NCBI GenBank assembly: GCA_027574665.1
Contig: CM050654.1
Coordinates: 36,971,722 to 37,035,721 of the forward strand
DNA length: 64,000 bases
Origin: Rhynochetos jubatus
Lineage: Eukaryota > Chordata > Aves > Eurypygiformes > Rhynochetidae
Direction: 5' to 3'
Part shown: positions 11,520 to 23,700 of the stretch, piece after piece
How the letters are laid out: each line of letters starts with the position of its first letter
How positions within the stretch are numbered: position 1 is the stretch's first letter
The notes under the pieces: generated by a model
Database searches by the model: none
What the model saw: the letters and a program-made list of their open reading frames with translations, nothing else
Told to the model about the DNA's origin: nothing
Made by a program: the position numbers and the translations under genes

Positions 11520-14310
11520 ATTACTAAGAGCTTTGGGAGTTTCTGGCATGAAAAATATTGTGTAACTATTGTGCTAAGGCAGAAACAAATGAAAACACAT
11601 TTTTCTGTAGGTGCTTGGACATATGGGAAAAGGTAAAGGAGAAAATAATTTCAGCGGGCATGACTACTGAATTTAGCAAATGTGCATGTAAACACATTTA
11701 TGAAGATAAACGTCAGATTACAATAAAGGTACACAGTCTTTCTGCCTACTTTGACAACTCTCCGCATTGTAATACCAGAGCTGTTGACAGCAGTCTTATG
11801 AAAGTAAGTATTACAGAAACTAAGTATGTTACATTCTCCATCGCTATGCTAGTACTTTGAATATCAGTGGAGATTTTGGGACTAATTGTATAGCTGTCTA
11901 AATTTATGCCCAGTATCTACTAAAAATACTTGCAAATTTAAAAGAAATAATTTTCACCTTTAATTGCAGTAGCAAAACTATTATCTTATTACTGTTCTTA
12001 CTCACCACGAAACTACAGAAGTTATGTGGGCAAATTATCCCTCTTGCTGCCAGATAAAAAACATGAAGTTGCTGGAATAATCTGGCAGTATAGGCATTTA
12101 AAAATTAAGTAAAAATGTTATTCACAGGTTTGGAAGAAGAACAATAATGAACACTTACTGGTTGTAAAGGTATTTGGTGATTTAACTCATGCAATTTCTT
12201 TTACAAAACTACCTCATTGTTTTAAATGGCCTTGAGAGTTCCATGCCATTAGCTGCAAATCTGAGGAAATGAAATGCTGTTTTCCATCAACATGTACATA
12301 AAAACCAATTCAGATTTTCTTTTAAGAAGTTTATGCCAGTGGATATGAGTTCTGTACATCACCCACTGTTTTCCGTACTGTACCGAATCAAGATGAAATC
12401 TCTTGTAAAGAGAAGACACAAACACATTGTTTTCAAGGACTTGACAAAGAACCCTAAGCTGCATATTGCCATTGTCTTTGCTGATCTGGCGTTAAGGAAG
12501 TAAAGGAAACAAGAAGCAGAAGGCAACAGAAGTAAGAAGAGAAGGAAAAAGACATATTAAATAAAGACTTAAAGGGCATAAGAGCTTTTAGACGCCAACA
12601 CCATAGTGTCCAATTCACTGGTAAACGATGCCTCAAAAGTATGCGCTCCTGGAGAAGGCTGAGAATTGATACACTAGATAGCTATTACTGTTGGTCAGGC
12701 AGCTTGCTGCCTGCCAGGAGGTTCTCTGCATGGCCACTGCTTCCTTAAGTTTTATAGCAATGAAAATATTGCTGATTGTCTAACAAGACAGTTCCAGTTT
12801 TTGGTATGGCCGTATTTGACTCACCTGCCTCCCATGTTATGCCTTGCCCTTGAGACAAACACTAAGCTCAGGACCATTAGTCAACCTGTTCACCAGAGGA
12901 AAAACGTGGCTGAATGAGCACAGTGTTAGGACCTAGTCCTGTGAGAAGAGGGAGTGAAGAGTAATTTCTGGTAAAGCAGATTTGCCACATTGCAAGCCCA
13001 TGATTAGTTTCAGTTTCTGATGTAGTCTAAACAGAAGTGACAGCTAGAAAAAGCTGGAGCTGGAAAATAAACCTAAAAGTGAGGGAATGAGACCAATTTT
13101 GAACAGTGATCTTTCCACTGTACTAAAGTGATTAATCTAGTATTTGCATTGAATTACAGCAATTGCAGTTCTGAAGATACAAGTTTTGTTCAGATAAAAA
13201 GTATACCCTCCATTCTCCCATGCATTTATTACCTGAATTGTTAAGAATCTATAAAAGAAGTACAAGTCCTCCAATTTCTGATTTTGTTTGAAATGTCTAA
13301 CCTATTTGGGCTATACTCCATGTCACGCTCAGTCAAAACAGATTTAAAAGAATTGGAGACAATAAACTTATGTTAAACCCTCAGATGTTACAATTCTTCT
13401 TAATCCGTTTGGCCTGTATGAAATAGGCCTGTACTAAGCCTGAGACCATGAAGGTCTCAGGTGTCTCAGATTTTTAACCACAATCACAATTTAACGCAGA
13501 CTACAGACATGACACTAGGAAAAATCAAATACTTCAGTCTACTTAAAAGTCGTACAGAAATATACACTCAAGGACACAGTTTCAGCATTACTTTTTGCTT
13601 AATACAGCTAAACTACAACTTATTTGCAATTCCCAACCATTAAAATCACTTAGAAGCAGTTTGGTACAACATTCTGAGAGTCTGTACAACAGTCCTGGTC
13701 ACTGCAGTACTGATACAAGAAAGGAATACTTGCTGTTGTAATAATCATCTCTGAAGGACATGCCTTTCTAAAGTGTACAGATCACATTAGGAGAATTTTG
13801 CTTGCCACTTGTGTTTCAAAGTGAAAACTGAGCTACTGGAACACTGAAAAAAAGTCAGAAAAGAACCTTGGCTATTTTTCAGTTTTAGATCCCCATAAGC
13901 ATTCAGATATAATTCACTTTCATATGTTAAATTGGAAAGGAGAAGATTTGAAGTTTCAAAAGCCTATTTATCTTCCTCCTAATCTAGCATGCTTGTTCTC
14001 TTTGCAATGAAACTTTACTGTTATCTGCTCCTGTCTATTATCACACCATCCGACTCCTCTCCCGTGTTTCTGACCTTCACCTGCACTTGCTGCTTCTCTC
14101 ATTCCAAGCCCCTCCAGGGAATGCCAGCTCTGAACTGAAACATGGAGCTATTATTTTGCAAACTCCTTTTTTAAAATCCACATCTACCGTGACACATGCA
14201 AGCTATGAGGTGACTAACAACGGGTCTACCAAAGGGAATGTGGGAAATATTTGATAGTAAAAATAGCAAAAGCAAAATTTATTCTTCTTTTCTACCCTTC
14301 ATCGATTAGT
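11520..14310. other. Intergenic sequence, no gene seen
   Basis: No exon, RNA gene or clear repeat recognised. Confidence 0.5.
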
Positions 14311-14315
14311 TTCTT

Positions 14316-14488
14316 AGGGCATGTCTGCACTGTACAATACTACAGGACACAGAGATCCCTGAGCTACTGCTGAATGAGCCAGCTCTGTGGGACAGAGCTA
14401 ATTAGCCCAAGCACAGTGCCATGCTAGCAGCGATACCTTGCTTTAAAGAAGGAAGTTAGTGTGTCTTCACCATAGTGCACTCTGCCCT
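14316..14488. mobile_element. Short element with terminal inverted repeats (MITE-like relic)
   Basis: The left end AGGGCATGTCTGCACTGT (14316-14333) is approximately the reverse complement of ATAGTGCACTCTGCCCT (14472-14488), agreeing at about 13 of 18 positions with one gap. The opening GGGCATGTCTGCACTG also resembles old hAT-type repeats of sauropsid genomes, as remembered. The element is about 173 bp with no coding capacity. I could not see a clean target-site duplication, so it is either ancient or coincidental. Confidence 0.45.
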
Positions 14489-14489
14489 G

Positions 14490-16945
14490 TCACTGCACAA
14501 GCTTGCTCAGTGGTAGCCTGATGATTTCTGGATCCATCAGAGTATAGAAATTCATTAATGCAAATGCAACTCCATTAAAGTTAGCCAAACTTATAAGGCG
14601 ACTTATTGGTAGGTAGTTTGTTTCTTAAGGTCTTAGGTGTGTGCAAGCAAACACATTTCCTACCAAAAACCCACCAATTTTGAACTTGCGTCCATTAAAT
14701 ACATATACACATACTTAAATACAAAATAAATGGTTTGTTTGTGTGTTAAGAAAAAAATATATCCAGTGCTGAAGGAAATCAAGTGGATTGGTCCAGCTGC
14801 TTGCATATAAACCAGCCATTTGGAAGACATGGAAATCAATTTCTTGACATTTCTTGAAACAACTTCCATAACATAATTATTCTGCTTTTATAACATATAA
14901 CATTTTTCAACATTCCAGAAATTTGAATAACTATACATTTAATTTCCATCTACATTAAAAAAATATCAAAAAAGTATTTCTGTACATTGCAAGATTATAC
15001 TGCCCTGTGAAAATTTTCCTATACACCAGTAAACAGAAGTTCACATTATGGCTTTACACAAATATAACAGACAGAGTCAAGGAAGCTGTTCAAGGAGCAG
15101 CTGCCTCAGCCAGAAGTCTCGCTGACCAGAACCTATAATCAAGGTGATGCTCCTCAAAAAGCTGTGTTAGAAACTAGCAGAACAGACGGAATAAACTTAG
15201 AAGATGAGGGCAGCCTTTTAAAATTTTCCAAAAGGCAAAAGTAAGTGAATTAAAGTGTTTAGGCACTGCTTAGTGGCTACTTAAGCATACTGTAATTGAC
15301 TAATCAGAAGCACCTATAATCCAGAAAGGAAACAAGTGGACTAGCCTAAAACAGTATGACTGATCAGTGAGATCTGTTATAACAAAATATGAGTGCTTCA
15401 CAATATAGAGATTTTCATCAAGATCAAGTCAGCCATGCAGGACAAACTACAGAGAGTGAAATGCACAGCAGGCACTCAGAAATCTAAGAATCTTAAGTCA
15501 AAATGGCAAGATTTATAACAACGGAGTTTTAAAGCAAATCTTTTCTTTCAAAGAAAAGGAAAAGAAAACAAGCTGAACTAACAGCGCAGCTGAGAAAAAC
15601 ATAAGTCATTATGGGTAATAATGACTGGAGATATGTTCATATATCAACTATAGTTGTGGTTGGGACACTTTATCACACAACTGCCCTCTTCCTCTCACAG
15701 CAAAACCTCTGATTCCACGAATCGTCTGATATCTTAACCTAAACCAGGAGTGAAGCTAGGCACCGAAAGCAAGGCAGCAGAGGTCAGTCTGACATGGGCT
15801 GTGTTCCATCAGCCCTGCCAGGGAGGCCAGCACCCTCCTGCAGAGCACAGGGAAGCCAGGATATGGCCTTACGCCCCTTCCTTCGATAAGGGCAGCCTGC
15901 TGGGTAGGCAGGATTGTTCTTATTGAGAAACTGCTGTTGGCCAGCTCACATAAAGATTGCTGGATTCATTATCTGGATGTAACAAGACAGTAGGAGAGCT
16001 TTCTTTTTTCCACCCTGGAGTACCCCAGAGTATTGGAGCTGGGGGTTTCTTTTGGCAATTCAGGCAAAGGTCTCCCATCAGCAGAACAGAAAACCTCCCA
16101 AGCTCAGCTACTCACTCCTTTTGCTCACAGCTAATCCACTGAGCTCTGAAACCTCACTTCCCGCCTAGTGAGGCAGAACGGAGACCTCACTGTGCACTTT
16201 GTGGCACTAACTCACTCCATGGGAAGCTACTGGTGCATGTGGACAGGCACAGCACCAACCAAACACTTTAGGAATAATGATCTGGGTGCAATCAACTTCC
16301 AGCCCTGTCCCGGGGTCCATATCACAGGCTCCTTCGTAGGGCCAGCTCTGCAGTATTACTGCCTGGTTTTGAAAATGTAAACCTCCTAAAGTAATAGGTT
16401 TAATTGTAATGCAGTGTAGTGAAAATCAAAAAATGAATTTTGATTAACTGCATGTCTTGATTTTTTTCAGGCTAGTCAGTTCCATAAACTGCATTTTTAT
16501 GACATGCTGATCCTTGACATTTTGGCTTCTGCTTTTCCCAGGCGGGTTGCTGAATGGCCAATTTCCAACGTGCTCCAAAGTGACTCAGGCATCATTTCTG
16601 CACAAGTGTGATCACCCTGTCACAAGTTCTCACTCACACAGATCTCTACACCCACCTTCCATCTCAGACTGTGGGCCACATCTTATTGGTTGAACAGCAA
16701 GAAAGCATTAACAGTAATTATAGAGATGTTTTTCCTCTGCTCTAATTACAGTGACATCAGCATTCTATTAACCTTTAAATTACTGGTATTTTTCCAGGAG
16801 AGAGCTGTAATGAATAGTAGTTAAGAAAAAAGCTCCATGATTTCAGTGCAGAGAAAATGAGCAAGGAACCAAGCAGAGGGATCAACTTGGTGCCAGTATA
16901 AATGCCTAACGGTGCTCTTGTGCTGATGGACACCGCCGCCTCTTA
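14490..16945. other. Intergenic sequence, no gene seen
   Basis: No supportable exon or RNA gene. Small open frames at 15957-16142 and 16168-16380 lack domains and splice context. Confidence 0.5.
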
Positions 16946-16946
16946 C

Positions 16947-16996
16947 AGGCCAGATCCTCAGCTTGTACATATTGGAATAGCTTCACTAAGTCTGGT
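16947..16996 (+). repeat. Ancient amniote interspersed repeat (relic)
   Basis: GGCCAGATCCTCAGCTTGTA followed by GGAATAGCTTCACTAAG matches the order of a very old amniote repeat (GGCCAGATCCTCAGCTGGTGTAAAT... GCATAGCTCCATTGA), from memory. Only one half of that normally palindromic repeat is recognisable. Confidence 0.4.
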
Positions 16997-16999
16997 AGA

Positions 17000-19900
17000 C
17001 TGGTAGCTATAAAACACAGTTTTTATTTTCTGTTTTGGTGAATCTCTTGAGAAAAACCATCTGGAAGTCAAAGCGCGAAATGTGGTGTGGTAGGTACCTA
17101 GCAGCTGGAAATAGTGAGAAGTTACTGTCTCGCATATACTCCTGCACAGACAGAAATAAGCCTTGTTTTGGATTCACCTTAATAACAATAGACGATGAAA
17201 CACTGATGAACACGAAAGAGAAATAGTTTTCTTGCTTTTGTGATAGACTAATTTTATTCATTATAAAATTGATATTTCTTTTTATTCCATTGATGTGATT
17301 CCTTAATTTTTCTGCAACAGACATCAGAATGGAAACACCTTCTTCAGAGAAGTTAAGGGAAGAACGGGTTGGCAGAAAAACAATACCTTATTGAACAAGT
17401 CAAGTGAAGTAGCTGATATTTTTGCCTATTCTGAAAAAGATGTTTAATGATTTTGGGATACTTAGTCAGAGGAAATGGGTTTTTTTGTCCCTCTAGGCTT
17501 TCCAAGCACTTCATTCCTTTAAAGGAAGTCTGTGGAAATATTTCCCTTGAGAATATGAATATTTAGGAAAAACAGGGAAAATTAAACAATTTATGCTGAA
17601 ACGTATTGTCTTACTCCGTTGTTTCTGGCAGAGGTGCCTGTTCCCCAAATACACCTCAGCAGACAGATATAAAATGGCAAGCACTTCTACAGTGATGTAA
17701 CAAAAATTTCTGTTTCAGTAGCATATGCAGGGGCTTGGCATAGTAAGAACATAGGAGAACCAGTAATGGAATAAAACAACCTTATTACCTCAGGCACAAC
17801 TAGAAAGAACCCCATGTGAATGATTCTTCATGGAAACAAAATTGTTCTCTGCTTCCAATCGCAAGAATCACTTTCATAGTTACAGTTCTTAATTCAGTTC
17901 AGAATCCTGTTGTGTTTCCTTTGTAAATGTGTTTAGGACTACCACTTTAGATTAAGCCTTCTCTGGTTTTTGCCGTGATTTCTGGCTAATGTATTTATGC
18001 ATGTGTGTTGTGAACTTCACTCAATCTATCCCTGCAGAACGAGTTCTGGGTAAAAGAGTTCCCACCCAAAGAATTTTTTTTAAATTAAAAGTCAATCCTC
18101 AATTGCTTTTTTTAGTGTTTTTCCCAAGAACTGTTGTAGTTCACATAAATATGTTTAAAAAATGGACCAGGTGAAGTGACTATGACAAAAGAGTCTCAAC
18201 TGAGTCTCAAATCCTTGATCTGAACCAGGCAGGGAAGGGACTTAAGCCAGCTTTCTTCTCTTGCTGTGTGACAAAGACACCATGCCATGGATAACACCGG
18301 CTTGATTCTCCCTCTGTGTTTGAAATGTCAGGCGGGATTTCAGGGAAACCTTCCTTGACGAAGAACAACTGAAACTGCCTTTCTCAAAGGAGAAGTTTCG
18401 GCATTTCCTCAAAACAGTTTTGTCAACTGAACAAAGTATCACGACCAGGGAACTTGTACCATTTTCTAAAAGAGCCAAGAGGCTTCAGGACTGTGAGATT
18501 AATTTTCAAAACTTTATACCCTTAGAAGCCTTAATCTCACTTCATTTCCTTGAGGGTGAGAACAGTCAGCATGGATTTACCACAGGTCAGATGAAGATTA
18601 TAGAAAGCCAAAGGCATAGTGGAGCATGTAACAGAAGTATAGCCCTGGCAGCATCAGGAATGTAGTGCTTTCTGAGCTTTGGCAGAGGTGACGGACTCCA
18701 ATACGGGAGCTCTTAAATCAGCACACACGTTTATTGAAAATACATCTATGAAGAATTCAGTTCTAATGAAGCAAGAAAAAGGAACTGAAATTGCTTAGTA
18801 TACACTTTTAGAAAATCTTACTCATCTTAATATATTGGCACCGATACAATTAATAGCCTGTTTGAATTTTCCTTACAGTTTCTATTACAAGGGGTTTATA
18901 ATTCAGGCATAAAAAACTTAGTCTGGGCTGAAACTTGTTATTTAATGTCTTAGCTCATTTCATGCAGCTTTTCTGCACAACTCAGCTCACCTCCTGCCCC
19001 CAAACAGTAACAGAAGGTGCTACGTGGCGTTCCTCAACCTGACATGCTAGTAAGGGGTCAGCAAGCTCTGCTTGCCGTCTGGTGTAAAGTTTGCAAGGGT
19101 AGATTTGTGAATGAAACACTTAGGTCTGTCCAAGAGCAGATGGGATATGAGCTCAGGAAGTAGCTCGTCTAACTCAGCTTTAAACACAATTAGAGAATGT
19201 CCCTAGCCATTTACCAACTTCTTATTTACCTATCAGCAGTATAAGGAATTTGAACCTTCCTGTCACCTTGAATAAGGATCCTATTGGCATACAGGCTTTT
19301 GAGAGGGAATGGTCTTCTACTGGAGACAGAACAAACAAGCATGGCACACCCATTGAGAATGAGACTGAGAACAGAGGAGCAAGAGCAGATCAACAACTGG
19401 GAACAGAGATAACCATGGGCAATATTCAGCTGTTCATGGGCAGGTCAAAGAAACGAGCCAGAAAGGGAATGGAAGCAGAACCATGTCTGGATGAGGCTTT
19501 TGCCATGGTAAAAACAGTGAGGACATTGGGATTCTTTCCAGATTGGTCATTAACTGTTCAGTCGGACTGAAGCCATGACTCCACAGACACTAACACCAGA
19601 TCTGTACAGTACCAAATCACTTTCTCATATAAATCGGATCCACATCAGCCACGGATGCAAACTGCACTTCTGTTAATTATACAGACTAATGATAACGTTT
19701 ACAATGGTTTTCTACTATGACATGAAGGCAGACAGCATCTTGACCAGAAAACACAGCTTATGCAAGATGGTGGTTTGCAGGTGGAACATGAGACTCTTTT
19801 CTGATCTGGCATTAGGAGTTCAAAATCCTAATTTACTACACCATCAAATCATCATCCCAAAGGAAAGGTGTTGTGTTACATACCATCTCAACTGCACTAC

Positions 19901-20590
19901 ACATTTCCTTTCCCTTAAGCCATTACAGGCTTTCTACCTTCTCACTTGAATAACATTTTTTTTTTGAGTATTTTTGATAATTTGCTGAATTCTGTAGGTG
20001 TCCATTTCTTAAAAGCTCTTCTAATTTTTGAGAATTCAAAAGAACCAGAATTAAGATCTGCATTTTATTTTTTATTTTCTCCAAAACACTTCCAAAGTAT
20101 CAACTTCAACTAATTTGCAATAAAATTGCATGAAACTACTGAAGGTGTCGTAAGGCATCATTTATCATACTATCTGTGAAAAAACACAACACTAATGACT
20201 TTAAAAATAATAGTTACAGAAAAATAAGGAATAGTAGGGAAGGGTTATGATAGGACCCTGCATCACCCAGTGCTTTTAAACAAATCAGTTTAGACTTTCT
20301 TATTACAGCTAGTCTGAATGGGCTGTAGTGCTCTGGGATAGGATAGGCTCATGCAGCTGAACTGGAATCAGGCAGTGAGAGTATCTGTGGAAAAAGATGA
20401 TGCTCAACATTGACTGGAGAAGGGAGAAAAATAGGGCAGTAGAAAGACATAGCCTAGAACAGGTGCCTGTAGACTGGAACTGGAAGATACATAAGTATCC
20501 TGTTTGTCATGTCATATCTTGTGAATGCCTGACTTTGCTCTGCTGAAGCTGATTTTATGTAGCGCTGGGTGGGGATGTGGGGATGTCACC
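17000..20590. other. Intergenic sequence, no gene seen
   Basis: Includes an open frame of 106 codons at 19250-19570 (plus). Its product is charged and has no recognisable domain. Without splice-site or homology support it is not called. Confidence 0.5.
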
Positions 20591-20597
20591 CATGGAA

Positions 20598-20745
20598 CAG
20601 TGGTCTCCGTCGATTAGAGTGGAACTGGCAGTAAAGATTTCTGGTTTCTATTCCCAGCATTGCCACTGACAGCACCACTCACCATGAAAGTCACTTTCCT
20701 TCAGCTTCCCCATTTATAAAACATGAATATCATTATTCACTTCAC
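20598..20745 (+). repeat. MIR-like SINE relic
   Basis: The order of elements follows a MIR-type tRNA-derived SINE. A GTGGTCT...GATTAGAG box-A-like start is followed by GGTTTCTATTCCCAGCATTG (box B and linker), TGCCACTGACAGC, AAAGTCACTTTCCTTCAG, then CTTCCCCATTTATAAAACAT and an ATAATCATTATT-like tail. The core word order (GCCACTGAC..., AGTCACTT..., CCCCATCTGTAAAATGGG) is characteristic of the family as remembered. It is old and truncated at its 3' end. Confidence 0.65.
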
Positions 20746-20749
20746 AGAA

Positions 20750-23700
20750 AGTCTTAGTGATTCAGTTAATCAAACTGTTTACCTGAAAAATAATATGTAT
20801 GAAGGAAATAAAATAAAACCTGCAGTTAGCATAGTTCCTGGCAAAATGAATCACAAGAAGAAAATGAGTTGTAAAATGGTCATTTTTAAGAACTTTACCA
20901 AACTGTAAAGGCTATCACCCATGACTGCATGCTAGAACAGAGTTCATAGGAAAGTACAACCCTACTGATAATCATAGCTGAGTACTGAATAGGCAGCCAC
21001 CAAAGAAAGTTATGTTTATACTGAATCATTCCATCAGAAAACACTGTGTTCTTTTATCAGTTTTATGCACATCATGTGAGAGCATGATGAGGTTCTATCA
21101 GTTTGTGTGCACTAATGCAGATTTCTCATAAACAGGAAAAATTCCCAGATAAAATCCACATATTTTAAGTCAGAAGTTGGTAGAGATTTTCATTAGCCTT
21201 AAAACTAACCTGTTGTTAGGTCTTATAATATTCTCTCTTCTCATGAGAGCGACAATAACCTCTCACCTGTACTGTATTCTTTTTCTACTAAGATCCACTG
21301 ACCCTGGATTCCAGCTACATACATATAGTACGGGCTATCTTTAGCCTGTGGTTCCCTTTAAAGCATGCATGCTTCCCCACTTTGCTCTAAATACACTGAC
21401 ATTTTAATTTTGAAGAGAGAAGTAGTAGAAAAGAATATACAAAATTCAACTAATGAGTTACTCCAACAGTTGGTTTGGATTAATATGGTTGTTTTGGTAG
21501 TAAGTACTTGTATTAGAGCTGGATAGTGTATTTCAGAGATTCGAACAGAGAGGAAAAAGCCAACTGAACTAGAAAGGTTTATAAATCCTCAGATATAATG
21601 ATATATGATTCATTTGAAGGCATCTCTCTACAGCTCAGAAGCTGTCCTCTACTGTGACAGATTGAAAAACTCCAGTACAATTTGTCTTTTCAAGCTGTCC
21701 CTGAAAGAAGATTCTGCGGGAATTTTTTCAAGTGCAGAAACATGTGCTGTCTTCTTAGCTTTTAGTTTATATCCAAGCTACTGAACTGAGAACATTTTAT
21801 ATCCTGTCAGTTTTAATGTTTCTCACTCTACTTTTATAATTGCGTCACTTGTGAGATTTTGTTAGAGACTGGGAGTTTGTAAAAATGTGAGGTGTGAAAG
21901 TAACACAGTAATTCACAGAGCACTTTGTTTTCATAAACATTCAAAAACAGAGGACTTGCAAGCTCTCTGGTTTTCCTAGACAGCTTTGTAAACTCCAGCT
22001 TTGTCCTGTCTCTCATGTGGAAAGTGGAATCAGTTCCTTATTCCAGAGTAGTGAATCCTGACAGCTACTCAGTATCAAGGCACATTTTTTCATTATTGTG
22101 GCACATGTTCCTTGATTCCCTTGGCCAAAGACTTATTTATTTGCCAAAATACTGAACAGAACCAAGATTATTTGTGATTTCATGTCAAATTTTGTCTAGG
22201 CATGCCTAAGAAAATGGCATGAGAGAAGGCAACATGGTTTTGAATAGCAGAAATATTCTGTGTCTATGTTATACAATTGTTTAATTGTGGCTTTTCAGGA
22301 GGAAACATTCTAGTAAACACTTTAAAATAAAAAAAAGATGAAATCATGCAACTTGATTCTAGCAAAAAGTGAAACATTTCTATGGTGGGTCAAGCTGATG
22401 GCTCATCTGAGATTTACTCAGCTGTTTTGAAGCTGCTTTCTTTTTTTGTTTGTGTGTTTTCTTGGAAGGTAGAGTATTTCTGTTCCCATTGTTAAAAAAT
22501 TCAGACAACAATATAGCATCTTGTGAGGATTATTTTTGATATCCAGTCCACTGGTCTCACAGTGCTGAAGTTCTCTTATCACGGTCACATATCAGTTGCT
22601 TATCGGTGTTGTTGGAATAAGATTGCATCTCTGCCAGTCAAGCAGAACCCAAGTTGTTACAGGTTTTGTAGCTGAGTGGCAAAAATAGCAGTCAGCTTGT
22701 TCTGGATAAGAAGAGTGCATATGGAGACCTTGGAGACAATCTTATCGCACAACTTGTGTTCTTTCCTGGTAGTTTCTCTCTCTGCTCACATGTGCTTCAA
22801 CTTTTATTTCCTTTAAGGAACAAACTGGGATACTTTCTTTCCACACACAACTCAGTAATATTTTAGGCTAAGGTTTTTACTTCCTGCCTTTTGTCTGTTT
22901 TCTCTACACTGAACCACAATGTCTGCTTTTTCAGACAGTGTCTGCCTATTCTGCTTCCCAGTTCCCTTACCTTGAACTTCTGTATTTGTTCTGCACTAAT
23001 CACTGTTAATGTTTTGATCCTTTTCACTCTAGAGCCTCATTCCGTCTCAGGTCACAGTTCTCATCACACACTAACCATGTTAGTATTTCAGGAGTTATTC
23101 CTAGTAACAGCGTCAATCATTTTATGTCATGGCTTGCCAAGGGGAAAGTACAGAAAGAAAAAAAGAAAAAAGATGAAAAGAAAACCCTAATTTTATCTTC
23201 ATTTTTTCTCATCATCATTTTCATGGTCAGGTCAGTTTATGGTAAGACTTAATCATGCAAGTTCTTTTTGGTCTGGATGTCCAGGTGACCATATGGCCTG
23301 TCTGTAGATGTTGCATTTTTGTCCTGCTAATTGCATTTACTGCCATGTTGTGGGTGTAATGAATCTGCTTAATGACATCAAAGTTCATCTAGGGAGTGCT
23401 GAATAGTAACAGCTCAAGCTTGATAAGCAAGTTGTTCTTTATCTGCTACTTCCAGAAATCCTAGAACTGTGGCAAATGTCTGAGTCACGTGCATATAGAT
23501 TTGTGCTGTCTCATCTACACTCTTCTCTCTTGCAACTTGTACTTCTCATCTAAGTGCCACCCAATTTATTACTTGCATGAAAGACTCCTTATACAAATTG
23601 GAAAAGCTTCAAATGCCACAGTTTTTCAGCCCTTACTGCTGCTCAACTTAAGCCTTATCTTCATAGCTAGCACTAACACCATTCTGAATTTTCTTTCTTT

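Noticed and set aside
11144-11527. 127-codon open frame with a hydrophobic phenylalanine-rich end
   Set aside because: The hydrophobic end is the translation of the T-rich low-complexity tract. No domain or splice sites.
19250-19570. 106-codon open frame, charged product
   Set aside because: Has a non-repetitive composition but matches no family I know and lacks exon signals. A blastp search would decide it.
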